DNA of 64,000 bases. It comes from Methylobacterium hispanicum (GTDB taxonomy: Bacteria; Pseudomonadota; Alphaproteobacteria; Rhizobiales; Beijerinckiaceae). Both the position numbers and the translations under genes were made by a program. Location: contig NZ_BPQO01000011.1 of the NCBI RefSeq assembly GCF_022179285.1, forward strand, positions 114,773 through 178,772, given 5' to 3'. The notes under the pieces were generated by a model. It saw only the letters and a list, made by a program, of their open reading frames with translations. It was not told where the DNA came from and did no database searches. Below are positions 25,074-33,673 of the stretch, in pieces (position 1 is the stretch's first letter; each line of letters starts with the position of its first letter).

Positions 25074-25912
25074 GCCGCGGCGCGCATCCGCCGACCCGCG
25101 ACCGCGGTCCGATGATAGATCTGTCCCAGCGCCCGCCAAGCGGGGATCTTGTTCTGCCTGGCCTCGCGCCGGGCGCGGTCGTCGACGTCGGGGCCGAGCC
25201 GCTCGACGGCCCGCGCGATCTCGTCGGGCGTCGTCTCGCCGGCGTAGAGCGGATCGTAGAGGATGAGCGCGCAGGCCTTGATGGCGTCGGCCGAGAGCGG
25301 AGCGCAGCCGCCCTTCACGAGCGTTTCGAGGACGATCCGGGCCTTGGCCGGGTTGAGGGACGCCACGGCCGACTGCACCGCCCGCACCGAGACGATGTCG
25401 CCGACCTCGTAGGCGCCGTTGCGGGGCGGGCAGCGCAGGATGCGAGCACCGGCCTTGGCGACCGTGCGGGCGACGACCGCCGCTTCCTGGTCGCCCGCCG
25501 CGAGGGACGCGTGGAAGATCTGCATCGGGGTCACCGCCACCCGATCCTTGTTGTGTCCGATGAAGGCCTGGGCGCGGGAGGCCATGTCGGCGGCCTCGAC
25601 CACCATCACGGGAATCCGCAGGACCTTCGGATGCGACGCGGCCGAGATGGCGGTGTGCTGGCCGTCGATGACGTGGAGGTGGCCCTCTGGGGTGCGCGTG
25701 ACGACGGGTGGCTTGAAGCGCCGCCAATCGAAGATCCGCAGGATGCGACGGATGAGGGAGAAGGACCTCTCGGACAGCCCGCGTTGATACCGCTCGTCGA
25801 CCCAGAGGTCGCGCGGATCGACGAGCTCGAAGACCGGCATCGGGGTATCCACGAAGCCGCAATCGGTCGAGGCGACGTTCAGGGGCTTGATCCTGCGGAG
25901 GACGGCGTCCAT
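25070..25912 (-). CDS. ParB-like nuclease-domain protein
   Basis: The 280-residue protein has a ParB/Srx-fold N-terminal domain. The key signature is HLHVIDGQHTAISAASH (about 85-101), followed by VLRIPVMVVEAADMASRAQA, like the DGQHR/ParB box that binds CTP in ParB proteins. The C-terminal half is helical and basic but has no recognisable ParB HTH. It is not paired with a ParA gene, and no parS-type palindrome was seen, so a partition role is not supported; phages and plasmids carry many such orphan ParB-domain proteins. ATG 25912 is preceded by GGAATGGAGCG. Upstream are two more copies of the recurrent TTCCTTCG word (25925 and 25943 area). Confidence 0.7.
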   Translation of the reverse strand: MDAVLRRIKPLNVASTDCGFVDTPMPVFELVDPRDLWVDERYQRGLSERSFSLIRRILRIFDWRRFKPPVVTRTPEGHLHVIDGQHTAISAASHPKVLRIPVMVVEAADMASRAQAFIGHNKDRVAVTPMQIFHASLAAGDQEAAVVARTVAKAGARILRCPPRNGAYEVGDIVSVRAVQSAVASLNPAKARIVLETLVKGGCAPLSADAIKACALILYDPLYAGETTPDEIARAVERLGPDVDDRARREARQNKIPAWRALGQIYHRTAVAGRRMRAAA

Positions 25913-26081
25913 CGGCTCGCTCCATTCCTTCGATGCCGTTTGGTTCCTTCGGTAACCATGAATCCGCGCGATGAAATCCGCAAAGCGGAAAGCCCCTCCG
26001 AATGGTCGCACGTCGGCCTGCGCCGGCGTAAGCCGGTGGAGCCGGCGGAGCGACCGCCGATACGGACCACGGGATTTCGCC

Positions 26082-26456
26082 ATGATGCGCCAATCGGCAT
26101 TCGTTCTGCTCGCCATGCTGTGCGTCCCGCACGCGCAGGCTGCGCCCCGTGCCGACTACGAGGGGATCTGGGCCAGGACGGAGGCGGAATGCCGGGACCG
26201 CGATGGACCGAACTCCCGCACCTTGATCGAGATGGGCGGCAAGGACGGACCGCTCTTCGACCGGTACGAGAACCATTGTCGGATCGAGAGAGTCACCGGC
26301 GGAGCCGGCAGCCACGAGCTGACGCTGCGGTGCTTCGAATTCTGGGAGGAGTTCCGGAAGAACGGCGTGTCCAACCGAGCGACCGCGAGGCTCGTCCAGA
26401 AGAGCGCCCGGTCGCTCCGGATCGACGGCGAGTCCTACACCCGCTGCCGGCGGTGA
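26082..26456 (+). CDS. Small secreted protein with YEGxWAR domain
   Basis: This 124-residue protein starts with a signal peptide (MMRQSAFVLLAMLCVPHAQA). The mature part begins with ADYEGIWARTEAECRDRDGP and has conserved-looking cysteines in CRIERV, LRCFEF and YTRCRR. The same opening (EFEGWWARNPAQC) is found in the mature N-terminus of the TPR protein at 62271. The family has the look of small periplasmic proteins that hold one or two disulfides. I do not know its function. ATG codons at 26082 and 26085 are both possible. It converges on the next gene with 19 bases between stops. Confidence 0.65.
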   Translation: MMRQSAFVLLAMLCVPHAQAAPRADYEGIWARTEAECRDRDGPNSRTLIEMGGKDGPLFDRYENHCRIERVTGGAGSHELTLRCFEFWEEFRKNGVSNRATARLVQKSARSLRIDGESYTRCRR

Positions 26457-26475
26457 CGGCCTCGTGCCGCGCCGG

Positions 26476-27501
26476 TCACGGGCGGAGCGCTGCGGGAGCC
26501 GGGGTGTGAGGCTCCCCGAGTTCCAGGGCGGCCCTCACCTCGTGGCGGGCGCTCCACTTCCAGGCGGCCTTGAAGCCGGGGCCCCCATCGTGTTCGCGGG
26601 CCAGGGCTCGTGCCGCGGTCAGAACGCGTTTCAGACCGTCGGCGCCGGAGGCGTCCATGATCGCTTCCGCGTTCGCGCAATCGTGCCACCGGAGCACGTC
26701 GCCATCCGGGAGATCGGCAATGCCTGGGCGCAGGGTCTGGTCGACGGATTCCGCGAGACAGAGGGCGGCGGCGGGCGCCGAAACGTCCGGTACCGGGGCC
26801 TCGGGCGCGCTGATCACGCGGCCGCGTACCTGGGGCTCGCCGCCGAGGCGACGCGCCATCTCGAGCGCATCCTCCAGCCGGCCGAGACCGAACGCGTCGA
26901 CGACCCGCTCCGCGGACCGGGATGGCCGTGAGAGTGCGACGACGTCGCCCCCGTTCGAGACGACCCAGGAGGGATGGGGCTGGCGGTAGGCCAGCCCCCG
27001 CGACGTCAGCAGGACGTTGCGGGCGACGACCGCCCGGAGTTCCTCCACGCGCGCGGGAACGGCCGACATGTCGAAGATGCCGTCGAGGTACGGATCGCCG
27101 ACCCGGCCCTTCGGATCCGTGTTCCAGCTGTTCACCTTGGCGCCCGTGACGCCGTGCCGGTCCGTACGCTTCATCAGGTACCTGTTCTCGCTGGCCCCCT
27201 GCAGCACGTCGAGTTCGTGCGCGAGGTCCCGGAAAGGCTTCTGGTACCGGTCGAGACCGAACCGCAGGACGTACAGACCGCCGCCGAGACGCAGGTAGTC
27301 CAGGGTGCTGAAGCCGTCGAAATCCTCGACGTCGAAGACGCCGTCGGTCCTGGCCTTTCCCTCCTCGTCGTAGGGAATGCCGACGATCGTCAGCAGCGTG
27401 ATGCGCATCGGCTTTCCGGTGGCCCGGCCGACCACGTCGAAAGTCGCCCCTATCTCCTTGCTGACGAGCGGCAGATCCGGGACCGCGTCGGGACAGGTCA
27501 T
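26476..27501 (-). CDS. Hypothetical 341-aa protein
   Basis: I do not recognise this protein. The N-terminal half (about 12-160) looks beta-rich and well folded, with FDVVGRATGKPMRITLLTIV, GGGLYVLRFGLDRYQKPFRD and ENRYLMKRTDRHGVTGAKVN. The second half is more helical, with a Pro/Ala linker around 235-245. No signal peptide and no membrane segment are present. It lies 39 bases downstream of the giant helicase gene on the same strand and is probably co-transcribed with it, so it may be a partner of that protein; there is no motif to prove this. Confidence 0.6.
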   Translation of the reverse strand: MTCPDAVPDLPLVSKEIGATFDVVGRATGKPMRITLLTIVGIPYDEEGKARTDGVFDVEDFDGFSTLDYLRLGGGLYVLRFGLDRYQKPFRDLAHELDVLQGASENRYLMKRTDRHGVTGAKVNSWNTDPKGRVGDPYLDGIFDMSAVPARVEELRAVVARNVLLTSRGLAYRQPHPSWVVSNGGDVVALSRPSRSAERVVDAFGLGRLEDALEMARRLGGEPQVRGRVISAPEAPVPDVSAPAAALCLAESVDQTLRPGIADLPDGDVLRWHDCANAEAIMDASGADGLKRVLTAARALAREHDGGPGFKAAWKWSARHEVRAALELGEPHTPAPAALRP

Positions 27502-27540
27502 CGATGCTCTCCGCCGGCGCCGGCGGCGGCGCCCTTCCGA

Positions 27541-30500
27541 TCAGGCCGAGACGGCCGGGCGCCGCGACGGCGCCGGTTCGGCGTCGTTGGCCGCCGCCGT
27601 CTGAAGCGCGAGATGCCGGTAGCGTCCCGCGAAGTGCATCCGGCCGGCGAGGTCCAGAACGGCCGCGGCTGCCGACGCGCCGGCATCCAGGGGCAGGCGG
27701 TACTCTCGGAAGCCGCCATCGTCGCGCGAGGGCGCGCCCGAGACGGCGGCCAGGAAGGCCTCCGATGCGAGATAGGCCTTCGCGGCCTTGCGGTTGCGCC
27801 CGCCCGGCAACTGGATCACCAGCGAGCGCCCCTCGACCATCATCGATACGGCTTGGCTCTTGTCTGAGGCCGCCGTCGAATCCAGCCGCCCGCCCGCCCG
27901 CAGCACCGCCAGGGCGACGCGAGGCTCGGAGGTGCTGCCCGGAAGGTTCTGCAGTCGGTTCTGCTTGCTCTTGGGGATCAGGACGCCCTTGCGGCGGATG
28001 CCGTCCTCCCCCCTGAACGCCACGGCGCTGCCGAAGGTGCCCTCCGCGCTCTCGGCCGCCGCCCGCACTGCCGCCACGAGATTGCCGTCCAGGATCTTGC
28101 GCTCGACCTTCACCCGGCCGCCCGGGAGGGCGTCGAAGTTCGGCCAGCCCCTCTCGAGAGGTCTGCCCGGCAGCGGTTCGTTGAGGTTGTAGTTCTGCTC
28201 GCGCACCAGGGTCGCGATCGAGATCTCGCGCGGCTTCTCGTCCCCGGGGAGCACGTAGCGCACGGTCCAGCGTCCCGGCAGGTGCATTTCGTCGTTGCTC
28301 GGTCGGCGAACGTCGACGACGACGCCGGTGGTCTGACGCCCGTCCTCGTCCGGGGCCGAGAGCGAGAGGCCCGGTCGGACGTAGGCCAGGATCTCGCGGA
28401 ACCGCTTGGCCCGCGCGTCGGCGATCTTGACGGAATTCGGCCCCTGGGCGCGCAGCGCGTGCTCCACGCTCTGGAAGCGCCGGGGCAGCGCGTGCTCGAG
28501 AAACTGCTCGCGCATCCGCTTGAGGTGCAGCACGTCCTCCTCGAACAGGCCGTAGCGCCGCTCGGCCCTCGCTCCCGCGCCCAGGCGCTGGTTGGCCTCC
28601 TCCACGGCGGCGGACACGTCGGCGCGCCGGAGGGGCTTCGTTTGCCGAAGGGTCTCGATCGTCGTGAGATAGACCGGGCGGCCGAAGACCTCGCCGTCGC
28701 GTGCGTCCGCGCCCGCGAACACCTCGCGCTCGACGACCCGCCACGCCCCTTCGAGCTCGCGCGAGCCGTGCGGGTGGCGCCCGATCGCCGCCAGTTCGCG
28801 CTCGCGATCCCCGTAGAGGTCGAGCATCTCGGCGAACAGCGCGTCCTGTTCGTCGGAGGGCAGGAGCACGAGGCGCTGGAGGATCTTGTTGACGAAATAG
28901 AGCTCGGCGTCGGCGGCCTCGGGATCGACCTTCATGGCGATGCACATCCGCTCCGCCAGGGATGGCCGCTCCTCCAGGAGGTTGCGGGCGATCTCGTTTC
29001 CGATGTCGTCGAGGATGTCGGGCACGTCCATCGCGGTCGCGTTGTCGGCGCTGCCCGAGACGTTCGCGGATAGGTCGGCGACCTTCTTGTTCTGCATGGC
29101 CAGCGGTCGGGCCTGCATGGGCAGGCCGGTGGAAAGCGTCGCGAAGCCCGGCTCGACGACCTGGCCGCGTCGATTGACCCGGCCCCAGAACTGGACGCGC
29201 TCGACGACGTTCGCCGGGATCTGGTGCTCGACCATGAGGCGGGGACGGCGGTCGGCGACCTTCTCGCTGGCGTGGAGCGAGAGGCCGGTCGAGCCGGCCC
29301 GGGTCACCACGAGACCGTCGATGCGACCGCCGTTGAACCCGGCGATGACCGTGTTGCGGTCCCGGGCCGGCATCGGCACGTAGCTTCCGCGCTCGACCTT
29401 CATGCCGCGCGCGGAGATCTCGTCCATCACCCAAGGGGCGGGAATCTCGCCCCGCTCGTGGAGATGGCGGCCGGCCGCCTCGACCCGGTCGCGGACCTCG
29501 TCGATCGGCGAGAAGGGCAGATCGGGAAACGCGTCGATCCGTGCGAGCAGGATCTCCCGGAGCGCCCGGACGTCGTCGTGCTCCGCCGGAACGCGTTCGG
29601 GATCCGCCTTGTCCCGCTTCACGATCAGCTGGGACATGCGGCCGACCATCAGGCGCAGCGCGTCCCGGAAGTCGGGCGGCCGCGCTCCCTCCTCGGCGGT
29701 GCCGTCGTCGGCTTCCGGGGGCTCCGCGCCGTCCGTTTCGCCATCGACCGGCTCGGGACGCTCGGCCGCCTCGGCGAGCTGGCGCATCAGCGCCTCCATC
29801 GTGGTCTCGATCACGACCACCGGCTTCACGCCGCCGCGCAGGCTCTCGACGCAGATCTCGACGCACTGGTCGACGAGCAACGCCGTCTGGAACTGGCGCA
29901 GGATGCCGGCGAGGCAGGCCCCGAAGTTGATGGTGTACCACTTCTCCTTCGCGGCCCTGCGCTCCGCTGCGTTGGCGGCTTGGCCGACGACGTCCTCGTT
30001 CTGCTCGTTCATGCGGTCGGCGAGGGCGTCGACGATGCGGGAGAGACGGGCAAGGTCGGCCAGGATCGGCGACAGGCTGTCGGCGTAGCTGCGGTTGCGC
30101 TCGATGCGGGAGAGGTCGTCCCGCACCTCGATGCGGATGTTCGAGAGGTCGTGCTCGCGCCGGATCAGCAGCCCCTCCTCGGCCAGCGCCTGCGAGAGCG
30201 CCTCCGCGAAGGCGTGCCCGCCGGCCTTGTAGAGGTGGGGGAGATCGGCGTCGCGAAGCGAGGGCGGCAGCACGGCGCGGTAGGTCGCGAGGTTCTCCGC
30301 ACCCCGGGCGAAGGTGGCGGACGAGTAGGTCGAAGAGGCGGAGGTGGCCAGGATCCGCCCGATGCCGGCGGCGGTGGCGGAATCGCCGGCAGCGTTGTGG
30401 CACTCGTCGACGATGGCGTGGCCGTCCTCGACGCAGGCGGCGAGGAAATCGACCTTCGGTCCCGGCCGATTGAGCTGGCTGTAGGTGGCGAGGAAGAGGC

Positions 30501-31797
30501 TGCAGCCCTCGGGCGGCACGCCGGCGGCGACCACCTTCTTCAGTTCGGCCGGCCGGAGGGACATGTGCAGGACGTCGCCATCGGGCGAAGCCGTGTCGAC
30601 GATGCGGGAGCCGGTGTTCAGGATGAAGGGGCGCCCCACCAGGGCGTCGCTGCCGATGTCACGCAGGTCGCGCCAGATGTCGGAGAAGAGGTTTTCCTTC
30701 TCGGTGAAGAACACGACCCGCCGCCCCGACAGGATGGACGCGCGGATGATGGCTGCCATCACCCGTCCCTTGCCGAGGCCCGTCTGGTCCGCGACGATCA
30801 GGCCGCGCCCCTTGTCGGCGGCGTGGATCGCGAGGGCGAAGGCGTCGATCTGCTCGGGGGAGAGCACCTCCGCCATCTGGGAGACCGACCAGCCGAGACG
30901 CCCGGCCGAGAACTCGTCGATGTCGCCGACCTCCTCGACGAGCCGCCCCAAGGCCCTGGCGGTCGGGCCCGCGAGGTTCGCCGGGATCATGGCGATGGGG
31001 CGTCCCACGCGGCTCGCGGGGACGTACTTCGCCTGGAACCGGTTCGGCCGATCCGAGTCGGCAACCTTGGTCAGGCTCTCGATCTCGTCGACGAGGTCGA
31101 GAGCGGGCCTCAGGCTGTCCGAAGCCGAGATCGTGACGTCCGCCGGAGTTCGGGAGAGGACCCGACCGGATCCCAGGGGGGAGGCGGGACGATCCCCGGG
31201 CGGAGACGCGGGGGCGGGCGGCTTGGCGGGCGCGAGCCGGACCGTCTCCCGAACGGGAGTCGCCGCAGGAGGCTTCGCGGACGGCATCCGGACCGGGAGC
31301 GGCAGCGGAGCGCGCGCCGCCGGACCTTGGATCGGCAACGGGGGCGTCGCCGCGGGCGCCGGCCGAGGCGATGGTGGGACCTGCGCCGGGCGGGGGGCGA
31401 TGCGCGGCGGCGCGGATGCGATGCGGGGAACGGCCGATGCGACCGTCGGCGGTTGCGTGGACGCCGGAACCGGCGGGTTTTCGGCCGCAGGGTGGGAGGT
31501 GAAGGGCGACCTGTCCGCCCGGAAGTAGATGGCTTCCTCGGCCGTGCGGATGGCGATGATGCTGGGAAAGACCTGGCGCAGCCGCTCGATGTCCACGACG
31601 TCGCCGGGACGCGCATAGATCTCTTTGTCACGGACGATGCGTACGAAACCCATGCCCGCGAGGCGCTCGACCTGCTCGGACGACAGGCTGTTGCGGCAGT
31701 TCAGGACGGCGGCGGTCGCGCCGGCAGGTTCGCGGAAACGCGCGATGCGCAGGTGGGCGCCGTAGGTCGCGAGGTTGGGCCACGGTCTATGGGACAT
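27541..31797 (-). CDS. Strawberry notch-type superfamily 2 helicase/ATPase, 1418 aa
   Basis: The protein is a giant SF2 enzyme of the strawberry-notch-like group found on phages and plasmids. After an N-terminal domain (1-110) and a proline-rich linker (about 110-240), the ATPase core begins. Walker A is in ADQTGLGKGRVMAAII (near 340), the DECH box in AIVDECHNAAGD (near 464), and a motif III-like ATSASSTYS follows. The helicase C part has TGLSLHASEKVADRR and VVERVQFWGRVNRRGQV (near 870), with the Q-x2-GR-x2-R motif VI. The remaining 500 residues are uncharacterised. I see no methyltransferase motif, so it is not a DarB/type III-like fusion. Its role may be in replication, anti-restriction or chromatin-like remodelling of entering DNA; unproven. 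Confidence 0.8.
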   Translation of the reverse strand: MSHRPWPNLATYGAHLRIARFREPAGATAAVLNCRNSLSSEQVERLAGMGFVRIVRDKEIYARPGDVVDIERLRQVFPSIIAIRTAEEAIYFRADRSPFTSHPAAENPPVPASTQPPTVASAVPRIASAPPRIAPRPAQVPPSPRPAPAATPPLPIQGPAARAPLPLPVRMPSAKPPAATPVRETVRLAPAKPPAPASPPGDRPASPLGSGRVLSRTPADVTISASDSLRPALDLVDEIESLTKVADSDRPNRFQAKYVPASRVGRPIAMIPANLAGPTARALGRLVEEVGDIDEFSAGRLGWSVSQMAEVLSPEQIDAFALAIHAADKGRGLIVADQTGLGKGRVMAAIIRASILSGRRVVFFTEKENLFSDIWRDLRDIGSDALVGRPFILNTGSRIVDTASPDGDVLHMSLRPAELKKVVAAGVPPEGCSLFLATYSQLNRPGPKVDFLAACVEDGHAIVDECHNAAGDSATAAGIGRILATSASSTYSSATFARGAENLATYRAVLPPSLRDADLPHLYKAGGHAFAEALSQALAEEGLLIRREHDLSNIRIEVRDDLSRIERNRSYADSLSPILADLARLSRIVDALADRMNEQNEDVVGQAANAAERRAAKEKWYTINFGACLAGILRQFQTALLVDQCVEICVESLRGGVKPVVVIETTMEALMRQLAEAAERPEPVDGETDGAEPPEADDGTAEEGARPPDFRDALRLMVGRMSQLIVKRDKADPERVPAEHDDVRALREILLARIDAFPDLPFSPIDEVRDRVEAAGRHLHERGEIPAPWVMDEISARGMKVERGSYVPMPARDRNTVIAGFNGGRIDGLVVTRAGSTGLSLHASEKVADRRPRLMVEHQIPANVVERVQFWGRVNRRGQVVEPGFATLSTGLPMQARPLAMQNKKVADLSANVSGSADNATAMDVPDILDDIGNEIARNLLEERPSLAERMCIAMKVDPEAADAELYFVNKILQRLVLLPSDEQDALFAEMLDLYGDRERELAAIGRHPHGSRELEGAWRVVEREVFAGADARDGEVFGRPVYLTTIETLRQTKPLRRADVSAAVEEANQRLGAGARAERRYGLFEEDVLHLKRMREQFLEHALPRRFQSVEHALRAQGPNSVKIADARAKRFREILAYVRPGLSLSAPDEDGRQTTGVVVDVRRPSNDEMHLPGRWTVRYVLPGDEKPREISIATLVREQNYNLNEPLPGRPLERGWPNFDALPGGRVKVERKILDGNLVAAVRAAAESAEGTFGSAVAFRGEDGIRRKGVLIPKSKQNRLQNLPGSTSEPRVALAVLRAGGRLDSTAASDKSQAVSMMVEGRSLVIQLPGGRNRKAAKAYLASEAFLAAVSGAPSRDDGGFREYRLPLDAGASAAAAVLDLAGRMHFAGRYRHLALQTAAANDAEPAPSRRPAVSA

Positions 31798-31881
31798 CGC
31801 CGGACAATGCCGCCTGTCGACGAAAGAAAGAAGAGGCGACTTGCGCCGCCCCTTCGGTATCGTTGCTTCTGCGCAGGTTCC

Positions 31882-33069
31882 CTACGGCCGGGGAGCCGAA
31901 GGAGCGGTTTCTTCGTTCGGCGCGGCCGCTCGCGGTTCGCGGACTTGCGGCGGGTCGACCTTGAGGCCACGCGCCTCGGCCCGGGCCGAGAAGAACTCGG
32001 CGACCTCCGGAAGTAGATTGTGCGTCGGGATCTCGGCCAGTGCGTAGAGCGGGGCCTGCCGCTGCATGGGTAGCGTCAGCGTCGAGAAGAAGGAACCGTC
32101 CTGCCCCTCGGCCTTGGGCTCCTGCCACCGGATGTGTGTGTGGCCGCGGGCGATCAGGTGGGCGAAGCGCTTCTTCTCCGGGTCCGGATTGATCGGCTCG
32201 AGTTCGAGCTTGAAGAACGAGGAGTCGTCCTTGTTCTTCTCGCGGTTGGCCGGAAGACTGTCTTGCCCCGTCCGGATGCGGACGATTGGGATGATCTCGA
32301 TGAAGGGATTTTTCACCGGATCGTCCGGGTCGAAGAGGTTCTTGACGAAGTCCTGGTAGTACTGGTTCTCGGTGAACCGGGCGATCGCCTCCTCGGGGGT
32401 GGCATTCCGGTAGTTGCCCTCGCTCACCTCGATGCGGGGAAGGGTGAAGCGGGTCGCCTGGAACGCCTCGTCCTCGAAGCGATCCAGGTCGATGCCGCGC
32501 AGCACGAGGCCGGGATCGCCGCCGAGGTTGGCGGACGGAGTGGCGAGGTGCTCGGCGATGACCGCCAGGATGGCCTCGGGGGAGACGGCCTCGATCGTTC
32601 TGGCGTTGGTCACGTCGTACATGTAGCGGGCCTGGGTCTTGAAACCCCGATCGCTGGTGCGCTCGCTATCGACGCTGAAGTACTGGCCGTAGAGCAGCTG
32701 ATCGATGCTCTGGGGCTCGCGGACCTTCACCGTGAGCCAGTTCATGACGACCTGGCCGGAGCGGCGGTCGAGGTACGCGCCCTCGGCGATGCCCTGGCCG
32801 CCGACCTGGGTCGGATCGAGGCGCGGCTTGGTCGAGCCGTAGAGCATGCTGTGAATGGTCAATCCGCGCTCAGGCAGGCGGCCTTGCTTGAACACCATCT
32901 CGGTGCCGGCGGGCTGCCCGAAGGCTTCCGTGAGGAGGATGGCCGTGAAGGTATCGTCGGTGGACGGCTTGAAGCGGTCCTTCACGTCGTAGCTGACGAC
33001 CTCGTAGGCCACGTTCTGACGCGGGGGCAGCGGTCCGCCTGAGCCGCTGCTGCGAGACTGGAAACCCAT
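31882..33069 (-). CDS. Hypothetical 395-aa protein
   Basis: This protein has no family I can name. It is well mixed in composition, with a flexible Ser/Gly/Pro start and a Pro/Ala tail. It appears to be alpha/beta in the middle (for example GYVFKQGRLP-like beta strands, DPVKNPFIEIIPIVRIRTGQ and IARGHTHIRWQEP). No signal peptide or membrane segment is present. The ATG is preceded by AAAGGAACGAAA, a good ribosome binding site. It lies 84 bases upstream of the giant helicase gene on the same strand and may be in its operon. Several aromatic and charged positions suggest an enzyme or single-strand DNA-binding protein, but that is a guess. Confidence 0.55.
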   Translation of the reverse strand: MGFQSRSSGSGGPLPPRQNVAYEVVSYDVKDRFKPSTDDTFTAILLTEAFGQPAGTEMVFKQGRLPERGLTIHSMLYGSTKPRLDPTQVGGQGIAEGAYLDRRSGQVVMNWLTVKVREPQSIDQLLYGQYFSVDSERTSDRGFKTQARYMYDVTNARTIEAVSPEAILAVIAEHLATPSANLGGDPGLVLRGIDLDRFEDEAFQATRFTLPRIEVSEGNYRNATPEEAIARFTENQYYQDFVKNLFDPDDPVKNPFIEIIPIVRIRTGQDSLPANREKNKDDSSFFKLELEPINPDPEKKRFAHLIARGHTHIRWQEPKAEGQDGSFFSTLTLPMQRQAPLYALAEIPTHNLLPEVAEFFSARAEARGLKVDPPQVREPRAAAPNEETAPSAPRP

Positions 33070-33224
33070 TTTCGTTCCTTTCGGTCTAGGGCCTTATGGG
33101 ACGCCCAGGTGCCATCCTGCCCGAGCCGAGCGGAGCGTCGGCGCGGTGCGCCGGAGATGAAGGAACCCGAAGGAACCGATCGCATCCGACTACCCGTTCA
33201 GGGAAGCGGAGGAGCATGAAAAGG

Positions 33225-33605
33225 TCAATGCGCCGCGAGGCGGCATTCTTTCGGGGGGTGCTCCGCCATCGCCGCAAGCACCGTGCGGACGACGGCGTCC
33301 GCTCTGTAGGGCTTGCACAGCACCGGAACGCCGCCGGCCGTGCCTTCCGGGAGGCTGCCGGTGACCATCACCCGCGCGAGGCCGGGCCGCAATCGCTCGG
33401 CTGCGGCGAGAAGCCCCAGCCCGTCCACACGACCCGGCATGTCGTAGTCCGTCACGAGCACGTCGAAGGAACCTCCCCCGAGGAGGCAGGCCATTCCCTG
33501 GTCGCCGTCGGCCGCCTCGACCACGTCGAAGCCGGCTTCCTCCAAGATGTCGCGCGCGATCTCCCTGACGGCGGGGTCGTCCTCGACGAGAAGCGCCTTC
33601 GGCAT
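33225..33605 (-). CDS. Single-domain response regulator (CheY-like receiver)
   Basis: The 126-residue protein is only a receiver domain. The acidic pair is in LLVEDDP (residues 5-11), the phosphoacceptor is Asp53 in VTDYDMPG, the switch threonine is in VMVTGSLP and the lysine in LCKPY. No output domain follows. Such stand-alone receivers act through protein contacts in phosphorelays, chemotaxis or twitching control. ATG 33605 is preceded by GGGAGGGTCGAAGCA. It lies 68 bases beyond the pilV stop on the same strand, so it may be the last gene of the pilus operon and could tune the pilus; that is inference. No histidine kinase lies in the window. Confidence 0.85.
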   Translation of the reverse strand: MPKALLVEDDPAVREIARDILEEAGFDVVEAADGDQGMACLLGGGSFDVLVTDYDMPGRVDGLGLLAAAERLRPGLARVMVTGSLPEGTAGGVPVLCKPYRADAVVRTVLAAMAEHPPKECRLAAH

Positions 33606-33673
33606 TGCTTCGACCCTCCCAACGCCGGGATGTCCGCGTCTGGACCCCCGCTCGGCCGAGACGTGGGAATCGG

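Noticed and set aside
25070..25912. Plasmid partition locus
   Set aside because: The ParB-like protein has no ParA partner, no HTH and no parS-type palindromes nearby, so a partition role is not supported.
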